A DNA stretch of 64,000 nucleotides from positions 124,001-188,000 of the forward strand of contig NZ_DASZBH010000008.1 in NCBI RefSeq assembly GCF_035944355.1, written 5' to 3'. The DNA is from Frateuria_A sp035944355. GTDB lineage: Bacteria > Pseudomonadota > Gammaproteobacteria > Xanthomonadales > Rhodanobacteraceae. The translations under genes were made by a program, and so were the position numbers. This document shows, piece by piece, positions 44,501 through 53,100 of the stretch. The first letter of the stretch is position 1, and each line of letters begins with the position of its first letter. Under the pieces are notes generated by a model. The model did no database searches. It saw only the letters and a list, made by a program, of their open reading frames with translations, and had not been told where the DNA came from.

Positions 44501-45038
44501 TTTCAAACAGACGCTGGCCAAGCTGGTCGATACCAGCGGGCGCACCTGGCAGTGGAAGAGCGGGCCGGGCGCAGTGAGCGGTTCGGCCGCGATGCTGGCG
44601 CAGATGCAGCTGGCCGACGCCATCAAGCAGATGTACTTCCGCAACGGCAGCCCGACGCCGGAGGTCGGCTTCACCCTGCTGGCGCCGCAGCTGGCGCCGG
44701 GCATCGGCCGCTTCGCCATCGCCATCGACGGGCAGACCTTCGACTACAAGCCCGGCGGCAACGCCAGCATGGCGATGAAGTGGCCCGGGCCCACGCCCGG
44801 CCAGGTCAAGGTCTCGGCCTGGGACAGCGGCGGCAACCTGCTGAGCAGCTACGACTACCAGGGCGACTGGGCGTTCTTCCACGCGCTGCAGGCGGCCAAG
44901 CTCTCGCGCCAGTCGGACCTGCGCTACCTGGCGCACTTCGACTTCGGTGGCCAGGCGGTGCAGTTGGTGGTGCAGGCGAGCAACCTGAAGAACCCGTTCC
45001 TCAACACGCAGGTGCAACGCTTCCGGTGCGGGGGCTGA
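41514..45038 (+). CDS. tssM: T6SS membrane protein TssM (IcmF family)
   Basis: 1174 residues. TssM spans the inner membrane and periplasm as the core of the T6SS membrane complex. Membrane helices are at ~12-31, ~38-62 and ~445-470. The cytoplasmic GTPase-like domain between them carries an intact Walker A (GPPGSGKSTLL, near 135-145) and DTAGRYTTQDSD; not all TssM proteins keep this. The large periplasmic part ends in a beta-domain. GTG 41514 is the start, 4 bases after tssL. Confidence 0.95.
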   Translation: MAKLLSLFKSAWFVTLVGIALLSVLVWLGGPYLGIGDSQPLASPVARLLLIMVIVLAWGAWLQVQALRARGKANRMSGELAGQGTAPAQGDDARGDNRSAGERTQLQGRFAEAVDMLRKHRRGNLYALPWYVVIGPPGSGKSTLLQNSGLNFPLSERFGKEALRGIGGTRNCDWWFTDEAVFLDTAGRYTTQDSDRAADSTAWGEFLKLLRRYRRRRPINGVIVAMSLSDLMVLDEAARQDHARAIRRRLDELSEHLKIGVPVYLVLTKCDLVAGFGEFFDDLNPELRSQVWGVSFPLGKTMDGSAAKAFADEYRLLLDRLNTRTLDRLHAERDRGRRASVLSFPQQLAALGETARQFVEGVFAAHAYGMPPLLRGVYLTSGTQEGTPIDRMMGAVARTFGLDAARVNPPGAQRRTFFVERLLKEVLFRESGLAGTNPAIERCKVAVQLAAYAGMALLTVLLCFGFATSYARNRAYLGQVQDALKGYPAGVDLEATATPKQYFAKVLDRLEALSAVSQAAAPQGGVPLSMRLGLYQGKAVEAGLHAAYLRELNALLLPGVGAQFRAGLSASAADPQALYYYLKGYLMLGQPKHLDAAELAALANLEWRKVFPDEPVLQQALAKHFQALLDEPGQLRALALDPALVEQARTTLRTADLSTLVYGSMKLSAENAGKPLQLDKELGLLGNVFRRQSGKLLSEPLPALYTQPVFAIEADKGVGEAVKQFAAGDWVFGSEPIDAIAQARLSRQVLALYETDYIKAWDGLLADLQLQPIASIQDASTIAAKLSGPSSPLKSLLKVVGANTSDMLRAPTPDAGDKALDAAKDAAAKKATQNALGRALAKVGGSAGGAAEEAPPGSAISAHFETLDKLSAGAPGTAPIDQTLTVLDQLSKTLLTMTDFSDAAGQSNPQLLMAQQAAAQLPPPVSGWVASLTGKSQALVASGTKGALGEQFQQAAAQDCAAFTQGRYPFAPDSRNDIPVQNFAELFGYGGRYDSFFKQTLAKLVDTSGRTWQWKSGPGAVSGSAAMLAQMQLADAIKQMYFRNGSPTPEVGFTLLAPQLAPGIGRFAIAIDGQTFDYKPGGNASMAMKWPGPTPGQVKVSAWDSGGNLLSSYDYQGDWAFFHALQAAKLSRQSDLRYLAHFDFGGQAVQLVVQASNLKNPFLNTQVQRFRCGG

Positions 45039-45040
45039 CG

Positions 45041-46570
45041 ATGGCCGGCCCGACGGGGGGAGCCGGGACGGCCAGCGTCGGATTCTTCGGCAAGCTGCCG
45101 GGGGCGGGCGATTTCGTGCAGCGTCGGCTGCCGGCCGCCTTCGTGGAACGTTGGGACAGGCACTTCGAACAGGCGGTCCACGCCAGCCGCGAGGCGCTGG
45201 GCGAAGGCTGGGCCGAAGCCTATCGAGCCAGTCCGGCGTGGTGCTTCGCGCTGTCGCCGCAGGCCTGTGGCGAAGGCGCCTGGGCCGGCGTGTTCGGACC
45301 GGCCGCCGACCGGGTCGGGCGCAGCTTCCCGATGGTGATCGCCGCGCCGGTCGCGCCGACGCAGATCGAGCCGCTGCTGCACGATAGCGCCGGCTGGTTC
45401 GATGCGCTCGCGCGCGTGCACGAGCGGGGCCAGCGCGGCGCGCCGATGGATGCCGAGGGGTTCGACGCGCTGGTGGCGGCGCTCCCCGGCCCGGCTAGCG
45501 TTCCCTTCGTGCCTTGCGATCCCGCCGAAGGCATCGATTTCAGCCGCGCGAACCACTGGCGCCTGCCGTTGCCGGCGCGCGCCGTCGACAGCGCCGCGCT
45601 GGTCGCGCTGTGGCGGCGGCTGGCGGGGCAGGGGCCCTGGTGCCTTTGGTGGAGCGAGGGCGCCGGCCGAGTGCCGCCCGGCATCCTGGCCACCCGCGGC
45701 CTGCCGGCGGCGGAGGCCTATGCCGGCTTTCTCGACGCCAGCCGCGCCGGCGCGTGGCAGACGCCCGCCGCGGCCGGCGCGCCCGTGGCCACGCCTGTGG
45801 CCGAGCCGTCTCCCGTGCCGGTTCCCAGGCGCGCGCCGGACGACGACGTGACCGTGCCGGGCATCGTGCGCCAGGCGCAAGCGTCCGCGCCGCCGGTGTC
45901 GCCCGTGCTGCAGACCGAACTGTTGGTGCGGACCGCGCCGGGTGCCGCGGTGGTCAGCCACCCGGCCTGCGCGCTCACCCTGGTGGCGGCCGACGTGGGC
46001 CTGGCCGACCCGCGTCGCCGCGCGGCGGCGGCCGCCGCGGGCGTGGGCGCGGAACTGGGCGTGGCGGACGAGGCCGCGCCCGGCACGCACGCGCTGCGCG
46101 CCCGCCTGATGGCCTTGCATCCGCTGCTGCGCCATGGCCGGGTCGCCGAGGACGGCGCGGTGGCGGCCGTGCGCGTCGCCGGCACCCAGGCCGGCCTGCT
46201 GCGCATCGGCACGGCGGGCGCCTGGCACTGGCGCGGCGGACGGCTGCGGCCGCTGTTCGCCGGCGCGCCGACCCAGCCGGCCGGCTGCGGCGAACTGGAC
46301 GACCTGCTGTTCGGCGGGGCGGCCGCCTCCGCGACGCCGGGTCTGGGCGCCGACGGCGCGCCCCACTGCGAGCAGGTCGCCTGCGAGCTGATGCCCGGCG
46401 ACCGCCTGGTGCTGCTGGCCGGCGCGGCGCACGCGCAGCTCTCGCAGGCCACGCTGGCGCAGGCGCTGGCCGCCGCCTCGGCCCAGGACGCCCAGGCCAG
46501 CCTGGCCCAGGCGCTGGGTCCCACCCATTCGCGGCCCTGGCCGCTGGCCGTGATCGAGGTGCAGCCATGA
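45041..46570 (+). CDS. tagF: T6SS regulator TagF with degenerate PP2C-like C-terminal domain
   Basis: 509 residues. The first ~235 are TagF/ImpM (VGFFGKLPGAGDFVQRRLP, GVFGPAADRVGRSFPMVIAAP, FWWSE-like WCLWWSEGAGRVPPG), a repressor of T6SS firing that acts on Fha in other species. A Pro-rich linker with DDDVTVPG follows. Residues ~300-509 show a PP2C-like outline (AVAAVRVAGTQAGLLRIGTAGAW, MPGDRLVLLAGAAHAQLS) but lack the metal-binding Asp residues (no DG, GDSR or DN), so it should be inactive. TagF-PppA fusions are known in Agrobacterium; here the active phosphatase is a separate next gene. Stop overlaps pppA by ATGA. Confidence 0.85.
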   Translation: MAGPTGGAGTASVGFFGKLPGAGDFVQRRLPAAFVERWDRHFEQAVHASREALGEGWAEAYRASPAWCFALSPQACGEGAWAGVFGPAADRVGRSFPMVIAAPVAPTQIEPLLHDSAGWFDALARVHERGQRGAPMDAEGFDALVAALPGPASVPFVPCDPAEGIDFSRANHWRLPLPARAVDSAALVALWRRLAGQGPWCLWWSEGAGRVPPGILATRGLPAAEAYAGFLDASRAGAWQTPAAAGAPVATPVAEPSPVPVPRRAPDDDVTVPGIVRQAQASAPPVSPVLQTELLVRTAPGAAVVSHPACALTLVAADVGLADPRRRAAAAAAGVGAELGVADEAAPGTHALRARLMALHPLLRHGRVAEDGAVAAVRVAGTQAGLLRIGTAGAWHWRGGRLRPLFAGAPTQPAGCGELDDLLFGGAAASATPGLGADGAPHCEQVACELMPGDRLVLLAGAAHAQLSQATLAQALAAASAQDAQASLAQALGPTHSRPWPLAVIEVQP

Positions 46571-47289
46571 CCGCGCATTACCTGTCCGCCGGGCACACCC
46601 ACACCGGCAAGGTCCGCAAGCACAACGAGGACGCCATCCTGGTGCGCGAGGACGTGGGCTTGTGGGTGGTCGCCGACGGGCTGGGCGGCCATTCGGCGGG
46701 CGACTATGCCAGCGGTCTCATTGTCGAAAGGCTCGGCTCCCTGCCGCGCACGGGCGACGTATTCGACTTCATCGAGTCGATCGAGGACACGCTCGCGCAG
46801 GTCAACACCGAATTGCGCCAGGTTGCCGCGGTGCGCGGCGTCGACCTGATCGGCTCGACCGTGGTGCTGCTGGTCTACGACCCCGACTTCATGCTGTGCG
46901 GCTGGGTCGGCGACAGCCGCGCCTACTGCTTCGAGGACGGCCATCTGCGGCAGATCACCCGCGACCACGTGCATGGGGTCAAGGACGAGGTCACCCAGTT
47001 CGCCGGCGGCGGTGGCGCGCGCCCGCAACCGGGCGGCGGCGTGCTGACCCGCGCGATCGGCGCCGAGGAACGGTTGTTCGTCGACTGGGTGGTGGCCGGC
47101 AACCGGCCCGGCATGCAGTTCGTGCTGTGTTCCGACGGCATCAACAAGGAAATGACCGACGAGGAAATCGACGCGCAGTGCGCCCGCCTGCAGGTGCCCG
47201 GCGACGTGCTGCAGAGCCTGTTCACCACCGCGATGGGCCGGGCCGCGCGCGACAACGTCTCGGCCGTGATCGTGCGGCTGCAGGGCTGA
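46567..47289 (+). CDS. pppA: T6SS PP2C-type Ser/Thr phosphatase PppA
   Basis: 240 residues. Reverses the kinase step of the threonine-phosphorylation pathway. All metal-site motifs are present: KHNEDA (E21-D22), VADGLGGH (D37-G38), GWVGDSRAYCF, LCSDGINKEM and RAARDNVSAVIV. No membrane segment. Overlaps tagF and is followed 6 bases later by the first kinase. Confidence 0.95.
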   Translation: MTAHYLSAGHTHTGKVRKHNEDAILVREDVGLWVVADGLGGHSAGDYASGLIVERLGSLPRTGDVFDFIESIEDTLAQVNTELRQVAAVRGVDLIGSTVVLLVYDPDFMLCGWVGDSRAYCFEDGHLRQITRDHVHGVKDEVTQFAGGGGARPQPGGGVLTRAIGAEERLFVDWVVAGNRPGMQFVLCSDGINKEMTDEEIDAQCARLQVPGDVLQSLFTTAMGRAARDNVSAVIVRLQG

Positions 47290-47295
47290 TCAGCC

Positions 47296-49383
47296 GTGGA
47301 CGCGACCGCCCTCGCCGCGCTGCTGCACGCCTGCAAGGCGGACGAGCCCGCGCTGCTGGGCGATGCCCTGGCGCAGCGTGGCGCCGTGCCGGCGGAGCAG
47401 CATGCCGCCGAGCTGCACTGGCTCGCGCAGATGCGCGAGGCAGGCCGGCTCGACGCCGGCGTGGCGCAGCAGGTCATCGACCGGCTGCAGGCGCTGCAGG
47501 CCGCGGCGGCTGCTGCCGGCCCGGTCGGCGAGCAGGCCACGGTGGTGAGGGTGGAGCGGCCCGGATCCGCGGTCGCCGCCGACGCCACACGCGTGGCCCC
47601 GCCGGCCCCTACGCCGGCAGCCCTGGATCAGGCGACGGTGGTCAAGCCGGCCTCCGCGCCCCCGGAGGGGAGCACGCGCACCGGCACGGCCACCTCGCAC
47701 ACCGCCAGCGGCACCGACGGCGTGGACGTGTCCGGCTGGCAGCGCGTGGCCGATGCCGCGGGCGGCGACCACGCCGCCGTCGGCAGCGTGCTGAAGGGCC
47801 GCTTCGTGCTCGAGCGCGAGATCGGCCGTGGCGGCATGGGCGTGGTGTTCCTGGCGCGCGACGAGCGGAAGGTCGAGGCGCGCGACCGCGACCCGCACGT
47901 CGCGGTGAAGGTGCTCAACGACGAGTTCCGCCGCCATCCCGATTCGCTGATCGCCCTGCAGCGCGAGTCGCGCCGCTCGCAGTCGCTGGCGCACGACAAC
48001 ATCGTGCGCGTCTACGACTTCGACAAGGACGGCACGGTCGTCTTCATGACGATGGAGTACGTCGACGGCTCGGACCTGAAGACGCTGATCCGCGAGCGCG
48101 CCTGCAACGGCCTGCCGCTGGCCCAGGCCCGGCCGCTGATCGAAGGCATGGCGCGCGCGCTCAAGCGTGCGCACGACGCCGGCGTGGTGCACTCGGATTT
48201 CAAGCCCGGCAACGTGATGGTCACGCGCGAGGGCGTGGCGAAGGTGTTCGACTTCGGCATCGCCCGCGCCGGCAAGCAGCCCGGCGAAGCGGCCGAGGAC
48301 CAGACCGTGTTCGATGCCGGCAAGCTGGGCGCGCTGACCCCCGCCTATGCCAGCCTGGAGATGATCGAGGGCAAGCCGCCGCAGCCCGCCGACGACATCT
48401 ACGCGCTGGGCTGCGTGGCGTTCGAGCTGCTGACCGGCAAGCACCCGTTCGACCGCGCCAGCGCGGAGACCGCGCTGCGCGAGCGCCGGCGCCCGCCGGC
48501 CGTGCCCGGGCTGACCGGGCGGCAGTACCGCGCTCTTTGCGACGCGGTGGCGTTCACCGCCGACAAGCGCCTCAAGAGCGCGGACCTGCTGGTCGAAGGC
48601 CTGCGCGAGGTCGGCCTGGGCGAGCGCATGGGCCGCCCGCTGGCCTATGCGCTGGTCGCCGTCGCCGTGCTGGCGGCTGCCGGCTGGTTCGCGTTCGGCC
48701 AACTGCGCGCGCGGCACGTGGCCGAGGTGGCCGCCCGTTTCCGGCTGGACGACCCCCGGCGCTATGCCGACGAGGCCGGAGCCGCCGCCGCGCTGGCCGG
48801 GTTGGGCGAAGGCGAGCGCAAGCAGCTGATGCTCGACGAGGGCGAGCGGGTGCAGGCCTTCCTGCTCGATCGGGTCGACGCCTACTGGAATCCCGCCCAG
48901 GGCCGCCGCGACTACGCCGCCGCCGAGCGGGTGCTGGCGCTGCCCGCGCAACTGCACCTGTACCTGCCGCGGCTGGACATGAAGCGCATCGCGGTCGACA
49001 AGGAAAAGCACGACCTGGAGCAGCCCAGGGTCGCCGCCGCGCCGCCGGTCCCCGCCTCGCCGAGCCCCGCCACGGCCGGCAGCAACGCGCCTGCTCCATC
49101 GCCGGAGCCGGTGCAGGTTGCGGTGGCAGCCGACCGCTCGCCCGCGAGCAGGCCGCCGGCAGCGGGACCGTCTTCCGTCAACCCGGCGGACCGCATGCAG
49201 GCCGTGGCCGCCGGGCTGCTGCGCGAGGGCGAGCGCAACTTCAGCCAGCAGAACTACTCGGCGGCGATCGCCAACGCCCGCGCGGCGTTGCAGGTCAATC
49301 CCGGCGACGCGGCCGCCAAACGGCTCCTGCAGCGGGCCCAACAGGCGCAACAGCAGGCGATGAGCAGCATCTCGATCAACTGA
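47296..49383 (+). CDS. T6SS membrane Ser/Thr protein kinase 1 (PpkA/PknS-like)
   Basis: 695 residues. N-terminal regulatory part (1-165) contains threonines in QATVV (T82), DATRV (T98) and QATVVKPAS (T114). The kinase domain (~172-430) has GRGGMGVVF, catalytic K205, HSDFKPGN (H299, D301, K303) and DFG (D319). The usual HRD is HSD, a non-RD pattern. One transmembrane helix (~449-470) precedes a ~225-residue, probably periplasmic part with a TPR-like C-terminus (ERNFSQQNYSAAIANARAALQVNPGD). GTG 47296 start. Closely related to kinase 2 at 50144. Confidence 0.93.
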   Translation: MDATALAALLHACKADEPALLGDALAQRGAVPAEQHAAELHWLAQMREAGRLDAGVAQQVIDRLQALQAAAAAAGPVGEQATVVRVERPGSAVAADATRVAPPAPTPAALDQATVVKPASAPPEGSTRTGTATSHTASGTDGVDVSGWQRVADAAGGDHAAVGSVLKGRFVLEREIGRGGMGVVFLARDERKVEARDRDPHVAVKVLNDEFRRHPDSLIALQRESRRSQSLAHDNIVRVYDFDKDGTVVFMTMEYVDGSDLKTLIRERACNGLPLAQARPLIEGMARALKRAHDAGVVHSDFKPGNVMVTREGVAKVFDFGIARAGKQPGEAAEDQTVFDAGKLGALTPAYASLEMIEGKPPQPADDIYALGCVAFELLTGKHPFDRASAETALRERRRPPAVPGLTGRQYRALCDAVAFTADKRLKSADLLVEGLREVGLGERMGRPLAYALVAVAVLAAAGWFAFGQLRARHVAEVAARFRLDDPRRYADEAGAAAALAGLGEGERKQLMLDEGERVQAFLLDRVDAYWNPAQGRRDYAAAERVLALPAQLHLYLPRLDMKRIAVDKEKHDLEQPRVAAAPPVPASPSPATAGSNAPAPSPEPVQVAVAADRSPASRPPAAGPSSVNPADRMQAVAAGLLREGERNFSQQNYSAAIANARAALQVNPGDAAAKRLLQRAQQAQQQAMSSISIN

Positions 49384-49397
49384 GGGAGGGGGAAATC

Positions 49398-50087
49398 ATG
49401 CGTATCCGTGGAATTCGTGGCGCAAGTCTCCTGGGGGCCGCCTGCGTGCTTGCGCTGGTGAGCGGCTGCGCGCAGATGGGCGGCCTAGGCACGGCCAACG
49501 GCGGCGCTTCCGACGCCGACGCCGGCGCGCAGGCGCAGAGCGAATGCAATCCGGCCTTGGGCGGCGCCATCGGCGCGCTGGCCGGGTCGATGTTCGGCAA
49601 GGGCAAGGGCCACCTGGCGGGGGCCGCGATCGGCGCCGGCATCGGCGTGTTCGCCTGCATGGCCTACAACTACCGCAGCCGCCAGGTCAGGGATGCGCAG
49701 GTCGTGGAGGCGCAGTACAGGCGCGACCGCGGCGCGCTGCCGGCGGACAACACCATCGGCGCCTACCGTAGCGAGCTGCTGCCGGGCGAGACGGTCAAGT
49801 CGGGCAGCAAGGCGGCGATGCAGTCGCGCGTCACGCTGATCCGCGGCACCCGCGCCGCGGCGCCCCAGCTCAAGGAGCAGCTGACCCTGTTCTCGCCCGA
49901 GGGCAAGCAGCTCACCACGGTCACCAAGGACGCCACCGCCATCGACGGCACCGGCGAGTACGAGACCAACTTCGACTTCAACCTGCCCAAGGGCATCCAG
50001 GAGGGCCGCTACACCATGCGTTCGGCGCTGTACATGGACGGCCAGCAGGTGCGCAGCAACGAAGTACCCATGCTGGTGGTCGGCTGA
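49398..50087 (+). CDS. Glycine-zipper outer-membrane lipoprotein between the two kinases
   Basis: 229 residues. Signal peptide with lipobox LVSGC (ATG 49398, GGGAGGGGGAAA upstream), then a glycine zipper (GGAIGALAGSMFGKGKGH, AGAAIGAGIGVFA) and a beta-rich C-terminal domain of ~100 residues (SRVTLIRGTRAA... EQLTLFSPEGKQL ... GRYTMRSALYMDGQQV). It does not look like TssJ in sequence, yet it is the only lipoprotein in the T6SS island and no tssJ was found, so a TssJ-like or signal-sensing role for the kinases is possible. Fourteen bases after kinase 1. Confidence 0.8.
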   Translation: MRIRGIRGASLLGAACVLALVSGCAQMGGLGTANGGASDADAGAQAQSECNPALGGAIGALAGSMFGKGKGHLAGAAIGAGIGVFACMAYNYRSRQVRDAQVVEAQYRRDRGALPADNTIGAYRSELLPGETVKSGSKAAMQSRVTLIRGTRAAAPQLKEQLTLFSPEGKQLTTVTKDATAIDGTGEYETNFDFNLPKGIQEGRYTMRSALYMDGQQVRSNEVPMLVVG

Positions 50088-50143
50088 CCCCGGCGCGATC
50101 CGGCCGCGATCCCACGCGGCTGCTGGACTGACGAAGAGCTTCC

Positions 50144-53100
50144 ATGAACACGCTTGCCGAACTTATCGCCGCCTTCCGCAACGGCCACCTGCCACTGCCC
50201 GTGCTGCTCGACACGCTGGCCCGGCGCGGCTCGGTGCCGGAAGACCGCCACCACGACGAGATCGCGCTGGTGCGCCGCCTGCATGACGAGGGCGCGCTCG
50301 AGGCGGAGATCGGGCGCGTGCTGCTGGCCCGCCTGGTCGCCGCGCAGACCGCCGGCGTGGGCGACGAGGTGCCGGCCGCGGCCATCGACGACGAGGCCGG
50401 GCCGGGGGCAGTCGTGGCCGACGCCACCCGGGTCGTGCCGATCCATGCCGGAAGCGCGGCGGCGGCCGAGGACGCGGCCGACGCCACCGTGGTGATGCCT
50501 GCCTCGCGGCCGGCGCCGGCGGCCGCCTTCGACGAGGCCACCGTGGTCAAGCCGGCCTCGTACGGCGGCGAGCCGGAGCAGTCCACCGGCACCCACGGCG
50601 CCAGTTCCAGCAGCAGCTTCAACAACGCCAGCTGGGAGCGCATCGCCAGCGCCGAGGGCGGCGACCACGCCGCCGTCGGCATGTTGCTCAAGGGCCGCTT
50701 CCACCTGGAGCGCGAGATCGGCCGCGGCGGCATGGGCGTGGTGTTCCTGGCGCGCGACGAGCGCAAGGTCGAGGCGCGCGACCGCGACCCCTATGTCGCG
50801 GTCAAGGTGCTCAACGACGAGTTCCGCCGCCATCCCGACTCGCTGATCGCGCTGCAGCGCGAATCGCGCCGCTCGCAGTCGCTGGCGCACGACAACATCG
50901 TGCGCGTCTACGACTTCGACAAGGACCGCACCATCGTCTTCATGACGATGGAATACGTCGACGGTTCCGACCTGAAGACGCTGATCCGCGAACGTGCCTA
51001 CAACGGCATGCCGCTGGCCAAGGCGCGTCCTCTGCTGGAGGGCATGGCCTGGGCGCTCAAGCGCGCGCACGCCGCCGGCGTGGTGCACTCGGACTTCAAG
51101 CCCGGCAATGTGATGGTCACGCGCGAGGGCGTCCCGAAGGTGTTCGACTTCGGCATCGCGCGCGCCGGCAAGCACATGGGCGAGGCGGTCGGCGAGCAGA
51201 CCGTGTTCGATGCCGGCACGCTCGGCGCGCTCACTCCCGCCTACGCCAGCCTGGAGATGATCCAGGGCGGCGAGCCCACCCCCAGCGACGATCTGTATGC
51301 GCTGGGCTGCGTGGCCTTCGAGCTGCTCACCGGCAAGCATCCGTTCGACAAGGTGAGCGCGGAAGTGGCCATGCGCGAGGGCCGCAAGCCGCCGCCGGTG
51401 CCTGGGCTGACCCGGCGCCAGTACAAGACCTTGTGCGATGCGGTGGCCTTCCGCAGCGAGGACCGCCTGCGCAGCGCCAGCGAATTCGTCGACGGCCTGC
51501 GCGAGGTCGGCCTGCGCGAGCGCATCGGCCCGTACCTGGTGTGGGGCGCCGGCGCGCTGGTGGTGCTGGTGGCCGGCGGCTGGGGCGGGGCGCGCTACCT
51601 GCACCAGCGCAAGGTGGCCCAGGTGATCGCGCGCTTCGATCCGGCCGACGCGCGGCGCTACGCCGACGAAACCCAGGCGATGGCCGCGCTGGACGGCCTG
51701 GGCGACGACGAGCGCAAGCGCATCGTGCTCGACCAGGGCGACCTCATCCAGCGCTTCCTGCTGACCCGCCTGGACGCGTACTGGAACCCCGCGCAGGGCC
51801 GCTACGACTATGCCCATGCGCAGCGGCTGTTCGCGCTGCGCGACCAGCTCAAGCTCTATTCGCCGCAGCTGGATATCCGCCGCAGCGCCATGGAGCAGCA
51901 GAAGAACGAGCTGCTCAACAGCCTGGACACCCAGCTCTCGCAGCGCATCGAGGCCGGCGCGATCTTCGCCGACCAGCCCGGCAATGCGGTCGAGACGCTG
52001 CAGAAGATCCGCGCCATCGACCCCTCCAGCAGCCTGCTCAAGAACGCCGAGCTGGAGCTCAAGTACGACATCGCCATCGGCGACGCGCTGGCTGCGCACC
52101 GCACCGACGAAGCGGCCGCGCACCTGAAGCAGGCGCTCGAGCTGTTCCCCGATTCCGTGCGGCTGCAACGGCGCCGGGCCGAACTGGAGGCGATGGGCGC
52201 CGGCGCCGTGGCGGCCGCGGCGCCCACGGCCCATGCCGCGGCCAGCCTGCCGGAGGCGCGCGCCGCGCTGGCCGCGCTGATCGCCCGGCCGGAGGCGAGC
52301 GCGGACTGGCAGCGCCAGGTCGCCATGGCCGTCGCGCCGCTCAAGGGCGACGGCTCGGCGCCGACCCGCGCGCTGCTCGACCAGCTCGCCGGCGCCATCG
52401 CCACGGCGGCGGCGCGCCAGACCGACCCGCTGCACCTGCCGCAGGACCTGGCGCTGGTCGACTTCGGCCTGACCCTGGCGCCGCAGTCGGCTCCGCTGAA
52501 GGCGGCGCGCGGGCAGTTGGCCGCGCTGGACAAGCAGCAGCAGGATCGCCTGGCGCAGGAGAGCGCCGCGGCGGAGGTCGCCGCTCGCATCGAGTCGGTC
52601 AAGCGCGCCGCCGCGGCGGGCGACACCGCCAAGGCGCAGGAATCGCTGGCGCGCATCCGCGCCTTGGCGCCGCAGGACCCGTTCCTCGCCAGCGAAGGGC
52701 CGCAACTGCTGGCCGACGCCTACCTGGGCCAGGCGCGCGAAGCGTTCCGCAAGAGCCGCTACCAGTCCGCCGCCGACGTGCTCGCGCGCGCCATCGGCGC
52801 GCTAGGCGCGCGGCCGGACCTAGCCCGCGCGAACGCGCGCTACGGCCTGGCGGCGGAGCTGGTCAAGGCGCGCGGCCACGCCGTCGCGCCAGCCGAGCTG
52901 GAGCGCATGCACCAGCAGCTGGCGCAGGTGCGCCGCGCCGACGCGGATGCGCTGGCCACGCTGGAGGCCGACATGAAGTTGCGCGGGCAATTGCCCGAGG
53001 GCTCGCTGGCCGCGTTGCTGGACGCGCTCCAGCCGGAGGCCGCCGCGCAGCCGGACAAGGTGGTCCCCGCGTCGCCGGGGCTCGCGCCACCGGTGGTCGC

